Virus record (IMG/VR): IMGVR_UViG_3300009550_000067
Span: 1-23,281 of that record
Length of the DNA stretch: 23,281 nt
DNA from: a virus
Reading direction: 5' to 3' (one strand)
Shown here: positions 9,389-16,676 of the stretch, one piece after another
Layout: every line of letters starts with the position of its first letter
Position numbering within the stretch: position 1 is the stretch's first letter
The notes under the pieces: model-generated
What the model was told of the DNA's origin: nothing
Database searches by the model: none
What the model saw: only the letters and a program-made list of their open reading frames with translations
Translations under genes and position numbers: made by a program

Positions 9389-10495
9389 TTATGCACCTTC
9401 TCCCACTAGATTGTCAATCGATATCTCTTTTGGAAAACCAAGAAACTCTAAGAACGAACATAGAGTAAATGGTATCGGTATATCATCTGGTATAAGTATT
9501 CCAATATACTTTTTAAGAGAATCTAAAACTGCTTCAAGTAACATTTGAGGTAGATTTCTTATGAAGTTATCAATTCTGTCTCTTAACTTATCTATGTTCC
9601 AGTTTGGAAAATCTATTTTTTTAAACTCACCTATTTCTTCTAAATCAATTAAGTCACCTAATGTCTCTGGTAAATCGAGTCCTACTAATTCTGCCTGACC
9701 AGCTATTTCTGATACTACTGGTAAAGGGTATGCAAGTAATTCTTCTTGGAAATCTTTACCTGCTTCTTTAAATTGTTTTTTTAATCCCATAAGAAATGCA
9801 TCGGTATCAAAATCTAGTTGACCACCATTTACAACCATGCCTGGCAAACTTATTAGTAAGTCTAGGTAATCTGTAAATGGACTTCCAGCTGCCTTAATAG
9901 CTTCTATTACAGTTTCAAGAGCTGCATCTTCTAATATATCTTTTAGTGTACCAAAAATATTTCCTTGAAATAATTCTTTTACTTTTGCAACAAACTCTTT
10001 CCATGCTTTACTCATCTTAATTGCTGGTACATCGATACCATCTGTACCATCCCAGTTTTCTAAAACAAAATCTGGAACAAGTAAGTCTATTATTTCATCA
10101 CCAGCTTCTTGGAATTCTGTTAAGAGTTTTGCTTTATAATCTGGGTCTGTTATTAATTTTTTAACATCAACTGTTATACCTGTAATTGGTTCTATAACAG
10201 TTAAAGGAATTGGTATTATTGAACTAAATTTTTCTGCAATGAAGACCAGTGGATATAATTTAAATTCTTCAATGATTGCTTGTATCTTACCTTCCCATTC
10301 TAATTCTGGTATATCTAAAGTAATACCATCCCAAGAATGAGATAAAGGAAATGCACCTAATAATTCTTCAAGAGGTTTAATATATTCCCAACCATATTGA
10401 TTCCCAATAAAAATTATTATTTTTTCTAGGTCATCAGCAGTTGGTTTAACAACCTTCGGACATGGGACTTTAACTGGTTCAGTAGAGGTTGTCAT
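9389..10495 (-). CDS. Conserved tail-cluster protein of unknown function (gp5-gp25 interval)
   Basis: I do not recognise a domain in this 368-residue protein. It is mostly amphipathic helix with many acidic and large hydrophobic residues, and it has repeated Pro-Ile and Leu-Pro turns (IIPIPLTVIEPI near residue 92, DDIPIPFTL near 340). There is no signal peptide and no clear membrane helix. It starts MTTSTEPVKVPCPKVVKP. Its start codon overlaps the gp5 stop in a TAATG junction, and gp25 follows 8 bases later, so it is made with the spike and wedge proteins. A structural or assembly role at the spike-baseplate junction is inferred from position only. Confidence 0.6.
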   Translation of the reverse strand: MTTSTEPVKVPCPKVVKPTADDLEKIIIFIGNQYGWEYIKPLEELLGAFPLSHSWDGITLDIPELEWEGKIQAIIEEFKLYPLVFIAEKFSSIIPIPLTVIEPITGITVDVKKLITDPDYKAKLLTEFQEAGDEIIDLLVPDFVLENWDGTDGIDVPAIKMSKAWKEFVAKVKELFQGNIFGTLKDILEDAALETVIEAIKAAGSPFTDYLDLLISLPGMVVNGGQLDFDTDAFLMGLKKQFKEAGKDFQEELLAYPLPVVSEIAGQAELVGLDLPETLGDLIDLEEIGEFKKIDFPNWNIDKLRDRIDNFIRNLPQMLLEAVLDSLKKYIGILIPDDIPIPFTLCSFLEFLGFPKEISIDNLVGEGA

Positions 10496-11664
10496 TAATC
10501 GTACTTAGTACCATTGACTGATACATTTCCTTTTAATTTAATTGCACCTGTGGCTGTAAGATTAATATCAGAATCACATGTAATAAAAACACTACCACCA
10601 TCTTCGGTTGTACCTTTTTTAGTAATTAAATTATAATCACCATTTGCAAGTTCTATATCTGCACTCCCAGCGATTAATATTTTTTTATCTTTTAATATTA
10701 CCTCATAGGAATTATTCATAACCTTCATGACTGCATCACCTTTAGGCATAAACTCTATACGACTTCCAGACCTATGATATAAATGTAGTCTTTCGTGATT
10801 TGGTGTATCATCCATCTCTAGAATATGACCAGCCTCACTTTCTATCATATGATTATATGGATACTTCGGTGCAAGTCCTCTGTCATAATCTTCTTTGACT
10901 GTATTACCTTGGTGTTTTAATATTAAATTGTTAGGATAAACTGAACTACCACCTGTGATTGCATTTTGATTTACATCTGAAAGAGATTCTTTAGTGTAGG
11001 AGTCCCTAGGATAATTGATTCCTCTTTCTGCATTGTTTATTTTTACACCTTTACCATCGACAATAGGGTCTCCTGTAATATTAAATGTACCAGTTTTGGT
11101 GGTCGAAACTTCTAAAGAGGTCGGTCTGCCAAGAGGTGCATTATCTAGATTACCTAGTAGAGTCCAGTTCTTACCACTATCGGAATCAGTACCTTCACTT
11201 GTACCACTATAAGTGACATCGGATGAACCACTGATTATATCGGGCCCAAAGTTATCTTCTAGTTTCTCTGGTAAACGAGGGTCATTAAATCCAAACTCAG
11301 CCTTTCTTTCTTTTACAGTACTACTACCATCGTTACTTAAATTAATTCGGTAGTCCTTAGATGGAAACCCAAAGAGACTACCAATAACTACAAAGTCTTG
11401 CATATCGTGTTCGTCTCGGAAAAATCCCATAACAGTAGAACCTTCTACTAAACCATGTGGAGACATACCTAATCCAGAAAGTGCTGGTGCAGTGGTCGGC
11501 ATAAGGACATCACTCCAAGGTAAATCGGAACTTGCAATGAGAGTCTTATTATCGGTATGTAAACCATATATTCTCACACGAACACGACCAACACTTAGTG
11601 GGTCATTTCGGTCTTCAACTACACCTGTATAAAAGTTATTCTGTAATCCTGTAAACTTTGCCAT
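10495..11664 (-). CDS. gp5: Baseplate central spike protein gp5 without lysozyme domain
   Basis: This 389-residue gp5/VgrG-like spike begins with an OB-fold domain (about residues 1-110): NNFYTGVVEDRNDPLSVGRV at the start, then LPWSDVLMPTTAPALSGLG, and GFFRDEHDMQDFVVIGSLFG near 88. The C-terminal ~110 residues form the beta-helix needle region (HILEMDDTPNHERLHLYHRS near 275, then repeating short strands with D/N-G turns). T4 gp5 (575 aa) has a lysozyme domain between these parts. Here the linker is a short Gly/Ser/Asp-rich segment with no lysozyme motif, as in marine T4-like phages. The trimer should sit under the gp27 hub and pierce the outer membrane. Its ATG directly follows the panD stop (TAAATG), and its stop overlaps the next gene. 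Confidence 0.9.
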   Translation of the reverse strand: MAKFTGLQNNFYTGVVEDRNDPLSVGRVRVRIYGLHTDNKTLIASSDLPWSDVLMPTTAPALSGLGMSPHGLVEGSTVMGFFRDEHDMQDFVVIGSLFGFPSKDYRINLSNDGSSTVKERKAEFGFNDPRLPEKLEDNFGPDIISGSSDVTYSGTSEGTDSDSGKNWTLLGNLDNAPLGRPTSLEVSTTKTGTFNITGDPIVDGKGVKINNAERGINYPRDSYTKESLSDVNQNAITGGSSVYPNNLILKHQGNTVKEDYDRGLAPKYPYNHMIESEAGHILEMDDTPNHERLHLYHRSGSRIEFMPKGDAVMKVMNNSYEVILKDKKILIAGSADIELANGDYNLITKKGTTEDGGSVFITCDSDINLTATGAIKLKGNVSVNGTKYD

Positions 11665-12027
11665 TTAATTATTCTCTATTATTTTAATTTTCGGTTCATG
11701 TCGTAATGGTAACACTTCTGAATTAGTATCTAAAAGAATGTAAGAACAAATAATTAATTCGTCTCCCACATCGGTAAGGTGTGCCCCTGCACCATTTACT
11801 TCAACTCGGTTTGAACCTCTAGGTAATGGTAGAACATATGTAGTATGTCTATTACCATTTGTCTTATTATATACATCTACCTGTTCATGAATTAGGAGTC
11901 CCACCTCATCCATGTAGTCTTCATCTATGAGAATAGAACCCTCATAGTCTACATCTGTATGTGTACAGACTGCATTATGTATCTTACTATTTAAAAAACA
12001 CCTTATACCTTTCATTTCCCAGCTCAT
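11665..12027 (-). CDS. panD: Aspartate 1-decarboxylase (PanD), pyruvoyl-dependent
   Basis: The protein aligns end to end with bacterial PanD, which converts L-aspartate to beta-alanine for pantothenate and coenzyme A. PanD cleaves itself at a Gly-Ser bond and the serine becomes the pyruvoyl cofactor. From the chosen start the protein is 120 residues. It has the cleavage motif YEGS (Tyr28, Gly30-Ser31), Lys15 (E. coli Lys9), Arg60 (Arg54), Thr63-Tyr64 (Thr57-Tyr58) and the NGAGAH loop at 78-83 (NGAAAH in E. coli), followed by VGD. Processing and catalytic residues are therefore intact. The frame stays open for 31 codons further upstream. I place the start at 12027 because it overlaps the stop of the upstream small gene (TAATG) and gives the normal PanD N-terminus. 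The ATG four codons later is also possible. The gene sits between hub gene gp27 and spike gene gp5, with no T4 counterpart. Confidence 0.9.
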   Translation of the reverse strand: MSWEMKGIRCFLNSKIHNAVCTHTDVDYEGSILIDEDYMDEVGLLIHEQVDVYNKTNGNRHTTYVLPLPRGSNRVEVNGAGAHLTDVGDELIICSYILLDTNSEVLPLRHEPKIKIIENN

Positions 12028-12191
12028 TATTGTATCCAACACACTGGATACACACACCAGTAGGGATTTGCAAATCCTAATAACCATAGAATTAAAATCC
12101 ATAGTGGTATTTGTATCCAAGTTTTACCTTTAGACCACTCTCTAAACTTTAGAGCATGTGGTACAAGTTTATTATATAACCAATTAGTCAT
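12027..12191 (-). CDS. Small membrane peptide upstream of panD
   Basis: This 54-codon reading frame begins MTNWLYNKLVPHALKFREWS and continues into a strongly hydrophobic, tryptophan-rich segment (IPLWILILWLLGFA, about residues 29-42) that could span the membrane once. A short Cys/Tyr/Trp-containing tail ends VCWIQ. Its ATG directly follows the stop of the preceding small gene (TAAATG), and its stop overlaps the panD start (TAATG). The three frames therefore form a tightly coupled set. I do not recognise a family. A small accessory membrane protein, possibly of lysis or spanin type, is only a guess. Confidence 0.55.
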   Translation of the reverse strand: MTNWLYNKLVPHALKFREWSKGKTWIQIPLWILILWLLGFANPYWCVYPVCWIQ

Positions 12192-12332
12192 TTAGAATAT
12201 CCAAAACATCAATAAGGTAAATCCTATACCTTTCATAAAACAAAACCATGCTAATCCATAATCATCTAACCCAGAAACTTCCATAAATTCATACATCATT
12301 TCTCTATGGGTTTTAATAATATCTTTTAACAT
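12192..12332 (-). CDS. Small membrane peptide, first gene of the panD set
   Basis: This 46-codon frame has the best ribosome-binding sequence of the region (CAGGGAG, about 5 bases before the ATG). It starts MLKDIIKTHREMMYEFMEVS and ends with a hydrophobic stretch (GIGFTLLMFWIF), so it is a charged, methionine-rich N-terminus with a probable C-terminal membrane anchor. It is immediately followed by the 54-codon gene. No family is recognised. Upstream lies a 139-base spacer after gp27 with three copies of TAGGAGTCCCA, one of which could pair with this ribosome-binding site. Confidence 0.55.
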   Translation of the reverse strand: MLKDIIKTHREMMYEFMEVSGLDDYGLAWFCFMKGIGFTLLMFWIF

Positions 12333-12358
12333 ATAATCTCCCTGTTTATAGTTTTATT

Positions 12359-12450
12359 TAGGAGTCCCATATAAAGGTTAGGAGTCCCACTACTTCCCAA
12401 GACATTTAGCCCCATCTCAAAGCCCTGGCAAAAAAAGTCTAGGAGTCCCA
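12359..12450. repeat. Three copies of the 11-mer TAGGAGTCCCA in the gp27-to-panD spacer
   Basis: Exact copies (plus strand) lie at 12359-12369, 12379-12389 and 12440-12450. Further copies are at 11893-11903 inside panD and, with ten of eleven bases, at 10997-11006 inside gp5. A variant (TTAGGAGCCCC) is at 22523-22533. On the transcribed minus strand the motif reads TGGGACTCCTA. Confidence 0.7.
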
Positions 12451-12471
12451 AAACACTGCTGCTCAGGTGGC

Positions 12472-13968
12472 CTAATGCTCAGGTGCTAACTCGTGGTCTA
12501 AGAAAGAATCCATAGGTACTTGGTGTCCTGTGGTTGTGCAGCTCAGCTGCGTTTGAAGGCCATCTTCATCTCCTGTCCAAGTGATACCTTCTACCAGCAT
12601 CTTACCATTATGTGTCATCTCATCCTTTATCATGGTAGTATACTGTTGTTTCATATCTATCTCTATACACATACCAGCAGCTATATTCGTTCTGCCAGCG
12701 ATTTGTATATTCATTCTATTATTTTTAAAGAGTTCTTCTACTCTAGTTCTATTAAATTTACTTAGAGTACTAGTCCCATATGACTCAGGCCCTACACCTT
12801 CACGGCCCCCAGAGAATGCAAAGGGATTCTGATAGTCAAAATAGACTGCTCCATGTCGTCTCTGTATATCTGGGCGCTTCTGGCCATCGACTGCTTGAGA
12901 CATATCCTCTCCCTCTATACCGCCATCCTGTGGTATTTTAATGTTCTCGTCACCTATTCTAAAGTTAGGCGCTTTACCTAGGAGTTTATCCTTGTATTCT
13001 CCATCACCATTTAACTTAAATTGTTGACTAAAGTTTGCATCTATAGTCTGATAGGTCTTGCTTTTCGTATCAAATAATGTTATACTACCACTGTATAGTC
13101 CATGCTGATGGCTTTCAATAGTGTTGTGAAGGTCTATTTTATTAAATGCTAGGATATCATGACCAGTTCCTTCCTCAAAATCATAGTTAAATGTCTCATT
13201 ACCATCACTCATACGCGGTGCAAATGATACTCTGCCATTCAAATAAGTCCTAGCACCCATGTTTCTCACTGAATGAAACTTGAATCCCTCGGTTGCTGTC
13301 TGGTAGAAATAGAAAGAATCCCCATATGTATCGTCATTAGGGTCACATGTATGGTCTCTCAGCCACTCTAAGGTCTTATATACAGTCCAGTTAGGTACTA
13401 CGAGACGACTTTGTTTCCCCACATTAGTCCTAAACTCAGTGAAGAAGTTACCGAGTTCCTTCCCCCCTTTCACACGGGCTAGAGACACTTTTTTATTATC
13501 TAAAAAACCCAAATATTGTTTACATATATTTCCGATTAAATTCGAGGTGTGATTCCTATATGCCTGAGATATTCTCTGAGTTCTTGCTTCATAGAGTAAT
13601 GGTGAACAGAATTGGAGTTGATAAAATTGTCTTTTAGGGTTTTCTATGTCTACAAACTTAGCAGATACATTAAATATTCGGAATACTTGATTAATTCTTT
13701 GTTCTTCTGGGACTATTTCTTCATTTTTTTGTATACCACCGATATGTATTCGAATATATTCCTGTCCAGTAAAGCCTATTCTATTATATAAATTCTGACC
13801 ATCTAATAAAGTAATACTACCAGTAAGGAACATATCATATATACTCTCATTTATTGTAAATGATTGCATTAAATTACTTACTTCATAGGTATTACCCTCT
13901 TGGTTTGATATGGATATACTCTCAATTCTATAAGAGTTTACTCTATTACTTCCTACTGTGATTGGCAT
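12472..13968 (-). CDS. gp27: Baseplate hub protein, gp27 type
   Basis: This 498-residue protein has the pattern of T4 gp27 and related tube-like hub proteins, which form the trimeric ring between the spike gp5 and the tube. The N-terminal domain contains NESIYDMFLTGSITLLDG near residue 38, then QEYIRIHI, a beta-hairpin tube-domain pattern. The part after about residue 150 includes IGNICKQYLGF and WTVYKTLEWLRDHTCD, typical of hub proteins, and a C-terminal beta region ending near VEGITWTGDEDG. It is longer than T4 gp27 (391 aa). The ribosome-binding sequence AGAGAG overlaps the end of gp53, 3 bases upstream. Hand-counted lines covering the C-terminal two thirds are 43-52% GC, against roughly 27-35% in neighbouring lines, which suggests recombination. 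Confidence 0.8.
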   Translation of the reverse strand: MPITVGSNRVNSYRIESISISNQEGNTYEVSNLMQSFTINESIYDMFLTGSITLLDGQNLYNRIGFTGQEYIRIHIGGIQKNEEIVPEEQRINQVFRIFNVSAKFVDIENPKRQFYQLQFCSPLLYEARTQRISQAYRNHTSNLIGNICKQYLGFLDNKKVSLARVKGGKELGNFFTEFRTNVGKQSRLVVPNWTVYKTLEWLRDHTCDPNDDTYGDSFYFYQTATEGFKFHSVRNMGARTYLNGRVSFAPRMSDGNETFNYDFEEGTGHDILAFNKIDLHNTIESHQHGLYSGSITLFDTKSKTYQTIDANFSQQFKLNGDGEYKDKLLGKAPNFRIGDENIKIPQDGGIEGEDMSQAVDGQKRPDIQRRHGAVYFDYQNPFAFSGGREGVGPESYGTSTLSKFNRTRVEELFKNNRMNIQIAGRTNIAAGMCIEIDMKQQYTTMIKDEMTHNGKMLVEGITWTGDEDGLQTQLSCTTTGHQVPMDSFLDHELAPEH

Positions 13969-13971
13969 ATA

Positions 13972-14691
13972 TTACTCTCTTATCATACTCTTGAATTCTC
14001 TGAGAACTTGTTCTATATATCGTGGTTTAATATACCTTATAGACCTCTTATCCTCGTTGAAATCAACTTCATAATCATGGTTAGATACTAGGGTATTTCC
14101 TGTACTTACTGAGGTTTTGAGACCCTCTGGAGTTGTGTAGTGATGTGGTGAGTCTGAAAAATCTCGAACCGAACTGAGAGTAAAACTCTTCTGGGAGCCT
14201 GTGACTGTTTCGTTTATTGTAAATGAACCTTCGATATCGTTAAGTACTATCTGGTTGTTTGTAGGGTCTACTTTGGTGACATATCCGAAGGCCGAACTGG
14301 TAGAACCTACTACCTTTTCTCCTTGTAAAAATTTTGCCGAACTGGAAACAATATCTGTGGTGTTGTTTGCAACCAGACATCTACCAGAATATTTTCTTTT
14401 TATGAATCTTTCTAATATATTAAATGACATTGGCCAGTCATCATATACTGCAAGGTGGTCGTTTACCATCCAAAATAACCAGTACATTGTAGAATCTCCA
14501 TATAATTTATATGCAGTTACATCTGGTCTATCTTGTTGACCGATTTGATAGAATTCATATCCTGTTGTAGATGCTAATACATCCGATGATACTCTAATAT
14601 TACGAAATATATCCTTTGCTTCTATTAAATTACCATCATTTTTGAGGTCAAAATCAATAGTTGGATAGTGTCTAAAATAATCTTGTGGCAT
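13972..14691 (-). CDS. gp53: Baseplate wedge protein gp53 with an inserted beta module
   Basis: This 239-residue protein fits the gp53 family (T4, 196 aa), which completes the wedge and binds the hub. The N-terminus reads DYFRHYPTIDFDL, with AKDIFRNIRVSSDVL near residue 25. The diagnostic YKLYGDSTMYWLFWMVND near 61 matches YGNPQLYWVLLMCND of T4 gp53. The C-terminal helix carries KPRYIEQVLREFKSM. Between them, about residues 121-168, is a small beta module (FLQGEKVVGSTSSAFGYV, then GSFTINETVTGS) that T4 gp53 lacks and that resembles modules in the gp7-type protein. The start is 2 bases from the end of gp48, and gp27 follows 3 bases later. Confidence 0.87.
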   Translation of the reverse strand: MPQDYFRHYPTIDFDLKNDGNLIEAKDIFRNIRVSSDVLASTTGYEFYQIGQQDRPDVTAYKLYGDSTMYWLFWMVNDHLAVYDDWPMSFNILERFIKRKYSGRCLVANNTTDIVSSSAKFLQGEKVVGSTSSAFGYVTKVDPTNNQIVLNDIEGSFTINETVTGSQKSFTLSSVRDFSDSPHHYTTPEGLKTSVSTGNTLVSNHDYEVDFNEDKRSIRYIKPRYIEQVLREFKSMIRE

Positions 14692-14693
14692 TA

Positions 14694-16151
14694 TTATCCC
14701 CCTGTACCATTACCTTGTGAGTTGAAATCAGATGCCAACCATGGTTTATTATTTTCTCTAAACCATCTATTTTTATCTGCTTGAGATAATGCATCCCATT
14801 TATCTTTGTTAGTTGTAGCTCCAAAATAACCACCAAATACATCGAAAGTCACTGGGTCAAAATCTTTTGGATAACCATTTTCTCTTATTTCTTCCTCATA
14901 GGTACTTTGTTGTGTTGCTGATATATCCTCTGCATTAATATTCTTTTCGAATTCATCAATCTCTGTTTGAACCTCTTGTTTTTTACCTTTTGCAGCTGCA
15001 CGAACTCTATCAACATATCTTAATCTATCGATGTTGAGTATTTCTTGGAATACTAGTGATAAAGTAACACCATTAGGGTAATGTTGCAACCCACGAACTC
15101 TTTTAAGCTCAGATTTTTTTTCTTCCCCTTGTCCTGTTTCTATAGTTACATCTGTTTCTTGAATACCTTCGATAAATGACATATCTTTACCACCAGAATA
15201 GTCTACATCACATGATTTCAAGAAACAATTTTGTGGATGTTCTATATGTCCTAATATAGGGCCTTTAAAATCAATACTAAATTCAGATGGCATAATCATC
15301 ATTCTTCTGTTTCTATTAGTTGACATAGGTAACATAAGAGTCTTAAATAAAGTAATTATCTTAGTTATTTCCTCTGCATCTTTTACATTATATGGTGTCA
15401 ATTGGAATGTATAACTATGGTCTCTGAATGATACTCCTTGGAATGTATTAAATTTAGGATTATCTATTACTACACCCTTCTGGAAAGCTTGGAATGCAAC
15501 CATAGATTGTTTTGCTTTATCAAACATCTCACCAACCATTGCTGGAGCTTCTCCAACAACACCACTAATATCTGCATTATTGAGTAGTTTATCCATTGCA
15601 ACATCTGACATACCTATTTCTTTCTGTTCATATTCTACATTAATTGCATCTTTTACACCACTTGGAAAATATAATGCAATTGTAGCATCCATTGATTCTA
15701 ATGTTGAATTTTCGACCTTATCACCATCTCTTGAATCAGTTATCTGTTGTATACCATGTGAATCAAGTCCATCTCTTGCAGCTTGTGTTAGTGTTGCATC
15801 AAATGATTTTGGTACACTTCTAAATATAATCCAGTTATCTACATATCTGTTGTCATCTGTTGGAAATCTAAGTATCTTTCTTGCATTTTTAGCTGTATAT
15901 CCACCAGAACCAGCATTATTTTGTTCTAAAGCTTTCTCTGCAATCTTTCTTTCTTCTGCACTTAATAGACCTTGTTCTGTAATTCCTTCTGGAATGTTAG
16001 ATATATTGATACCAGTTTTCATTGCAATTAAGTCATCTAATGCACCTGCTATTTTTGAGTTGAATAATTTCTGTTTACCAGTTAATGCTGAGTTAAGGTC
16101 TTCCTTGATTGAACCAAGTAGTTTACCTTTTAGTTTTTTGAAAAATGACAT
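14694..16151 (-). CDS. gp48: Tail tube cap protein, gp48 type
   Basis: This 485-residue protein resembles gp48, the tube-fold baseplate protein on which the tail tube starts. The signature part lies at about residues 236-400: FQGVSFRDHSYTFQLTPYN, then a helix with EEITKIITLFKTLMLP, IMPSEFSIDFKG, FLKSCDVDYSGGKDMSF, and GVTLSLVFQEILNIDRLRYV. These are the alternating strands and central helix of the tube fold. The N-terminus (1-75) is a basic helix with a lysine-rich start. The C-terminus (about 400-485) is an acidic, glutamate-rich helix followed by a Gly/Trp-rich tail. A late promoter lies 37 bases upstream, divergent from gp4. The gene heads the run gp48-gp53-gp27. gp54 is an alternative, but the size and the separate tube-fold gene at 21047 favour gp48. 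Confidence 0.72.
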   Translation of the reverse strand: MSFFKKLKGKLLGSIKEDLNSALTGKQKLFNSKIAGALDDLIAMKTGINISNIPEGITEQGLLSAEERKIAEKALEQNNAGSGGYTAKNARKILRFPTDDNRYVDNWIIFRSVPKSFDATLTQAARDGLDSHGIQQITDSRDGDKVENSTLESMDATIALYFPSGVKDAINVEYEQKEIGMSDVAMDKLLNNADISGVVGEAPAMVGEMFDKAKQSMVAFQAFQKGVVIDNPKFNTFQGVSFRDHSYTFQLTPYNVKDAEEITKIITLFKTLMLPMSTNRNRRMMIMPSEFSIDFKGPILGHIEHPQNCFLKSCDVDYSGGKDMSFIEGIQETDVTIETGQGEEKKSELKRVRGLQHYPNGVTLSLVFQEILNIDRLRYVDRVRAAAKGKKQEVQTEIDEFEKNINAEDISATQQSTYEEEIRENGYPKDFDPVTFDVFGGYFGATTNKDKWDALSQADKNRWFRENNKPWLASDFNSQGNGTGG

Positions 16152-16152
16152 C

Positions 16153-16160
16153 TATAAATA
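16153..16160 (+). promoter_or_regulatory. Late promoter for gp4
   Basis: A perfect TATAAATA on the plus strand lies 34 bases before the gp4 start codon and 1 base beyond the gp48 start codon on the other strand. Confidence 0.7.
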
Positions 16161-16187
16161 CCTATATGAGTTTTAATATGTATAAGG

Positions 16188-16195
16188 TATTTATA
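16188..16195 (-). promoter_or_regulatory. Late promoter for gp48
   Basis: A perfect TATAAATA on the minus strand lies 37 bases before the gp48 start codon. It overlaps the first base of the gp4 ATG on the opposite strand. Confidence 0.7.
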
Positions 16196-16626
16196 TGAGT
16201 TACAAGGGAAGATTCAAACCAAAACAGTATAAAAAGTATAAAGGTGACCCTACTAAGGTGGTATATCGTTCTATGTGGGAACTAAGGTTTATGAAGTATT
16301 GTGACTCAAATCCATCTATATTAGAATGGTCAAGTGAAGAAATAATCATACCATATCGTGGTTTAGATGGTAAGATACATAGATATTTCCCAGACTTCTG
16401 GATTAAATATAAAAATGCTGAAGGTAATATTAAATGTGAAATAATAGAAGTAAAACCAAAAGCACAAACAAAAAAACCCACTAAGAAAAATAAACACTAT
16501 GGTAAATATTTAAAAGAAGCACGAACTTATGGTATTAATCAATTAAAATGGGAAGCTGCAGAAGAATATTGCAAAGATAGACAATATAAATTTAGAATAT
16601 TAACAGAAGACCATTTAAAGAAATAA
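16195..16626 (+). CDS. gp4: Head completion protein gp4, PD-(D/E)XK-type nuclease fold
   Basis: At 143 residues this matches T4 gp4 (150 aa), which acts late in head assembly before tail joining; gp4 of T4-like phages has been reported to be a nuclease. The shared pattern is KYKGDPTKVVYRSMWEL near residue 14, SEEIIIPYRGLDGKIHRYFP near 47, and the C-terminal FRILTED. The fold's active-site layout is visible: Glu29, Asp67 in PDFW, and Glu85-x-Lys87 in EVKPK. A basic, lysine-rich segment follows. It is the only clear plus-strand gene, divergent from gp48, with its own late promoter and a following terminator. The Shine-Dalgarno-like AAGG lies inside the region that also holds the gp48 promoter. 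Confidence 0.88.
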   Translation: MSYKGRFKPKQYKKYKGDPTKVVYRSMWELRFMKYCDSNPSILEWSSEEIIIPYRGLDGKIHRYFPDFWIKYKNAEGNIKCEIIEVKPKAQTKKPTKKNKHYGKYLKEARTYGINQLKWEAAEEYCKDRQYKFRILTEDHLKK

Positions 16627-16630
16627 AAAA

Positions 16631-16676
16631 AACCCACCATATCATCATATCAAGTATGAATTCGAGGTGGGTTTTT
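16631..16676. terminator. Bidirectional terminator between gp4 and the noncoding region
   Basis: An 8-bp perfect stem (AACCCACC at 16631-16638 with GGTGGGTT at 16666-16673) encloses a 27-base AT-rich loop. A T run follows it on the plus strand (16672-16676). On the minus strand the A run at 16625-16632 becomes an eight-base T run. It can end gp4 transcription rightward and tape-measure/noncoding transcription leftward. Confidence 0.7.

Noticed and set aside
9393-9402. CATAAATAAT upstream of gp25 as a late promoter
   Set aside because: It does not match the octamer and sits inside a tight gene junction, too close to the gp25 start.
12028-12120. A longer PanD with a 31-residue N-terminal extension
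   Set aside because: The extra codons overlap the 54-codon membrane peptide in another frame, and the TAATG junction plus the normal PanD N-terminus support the later start.
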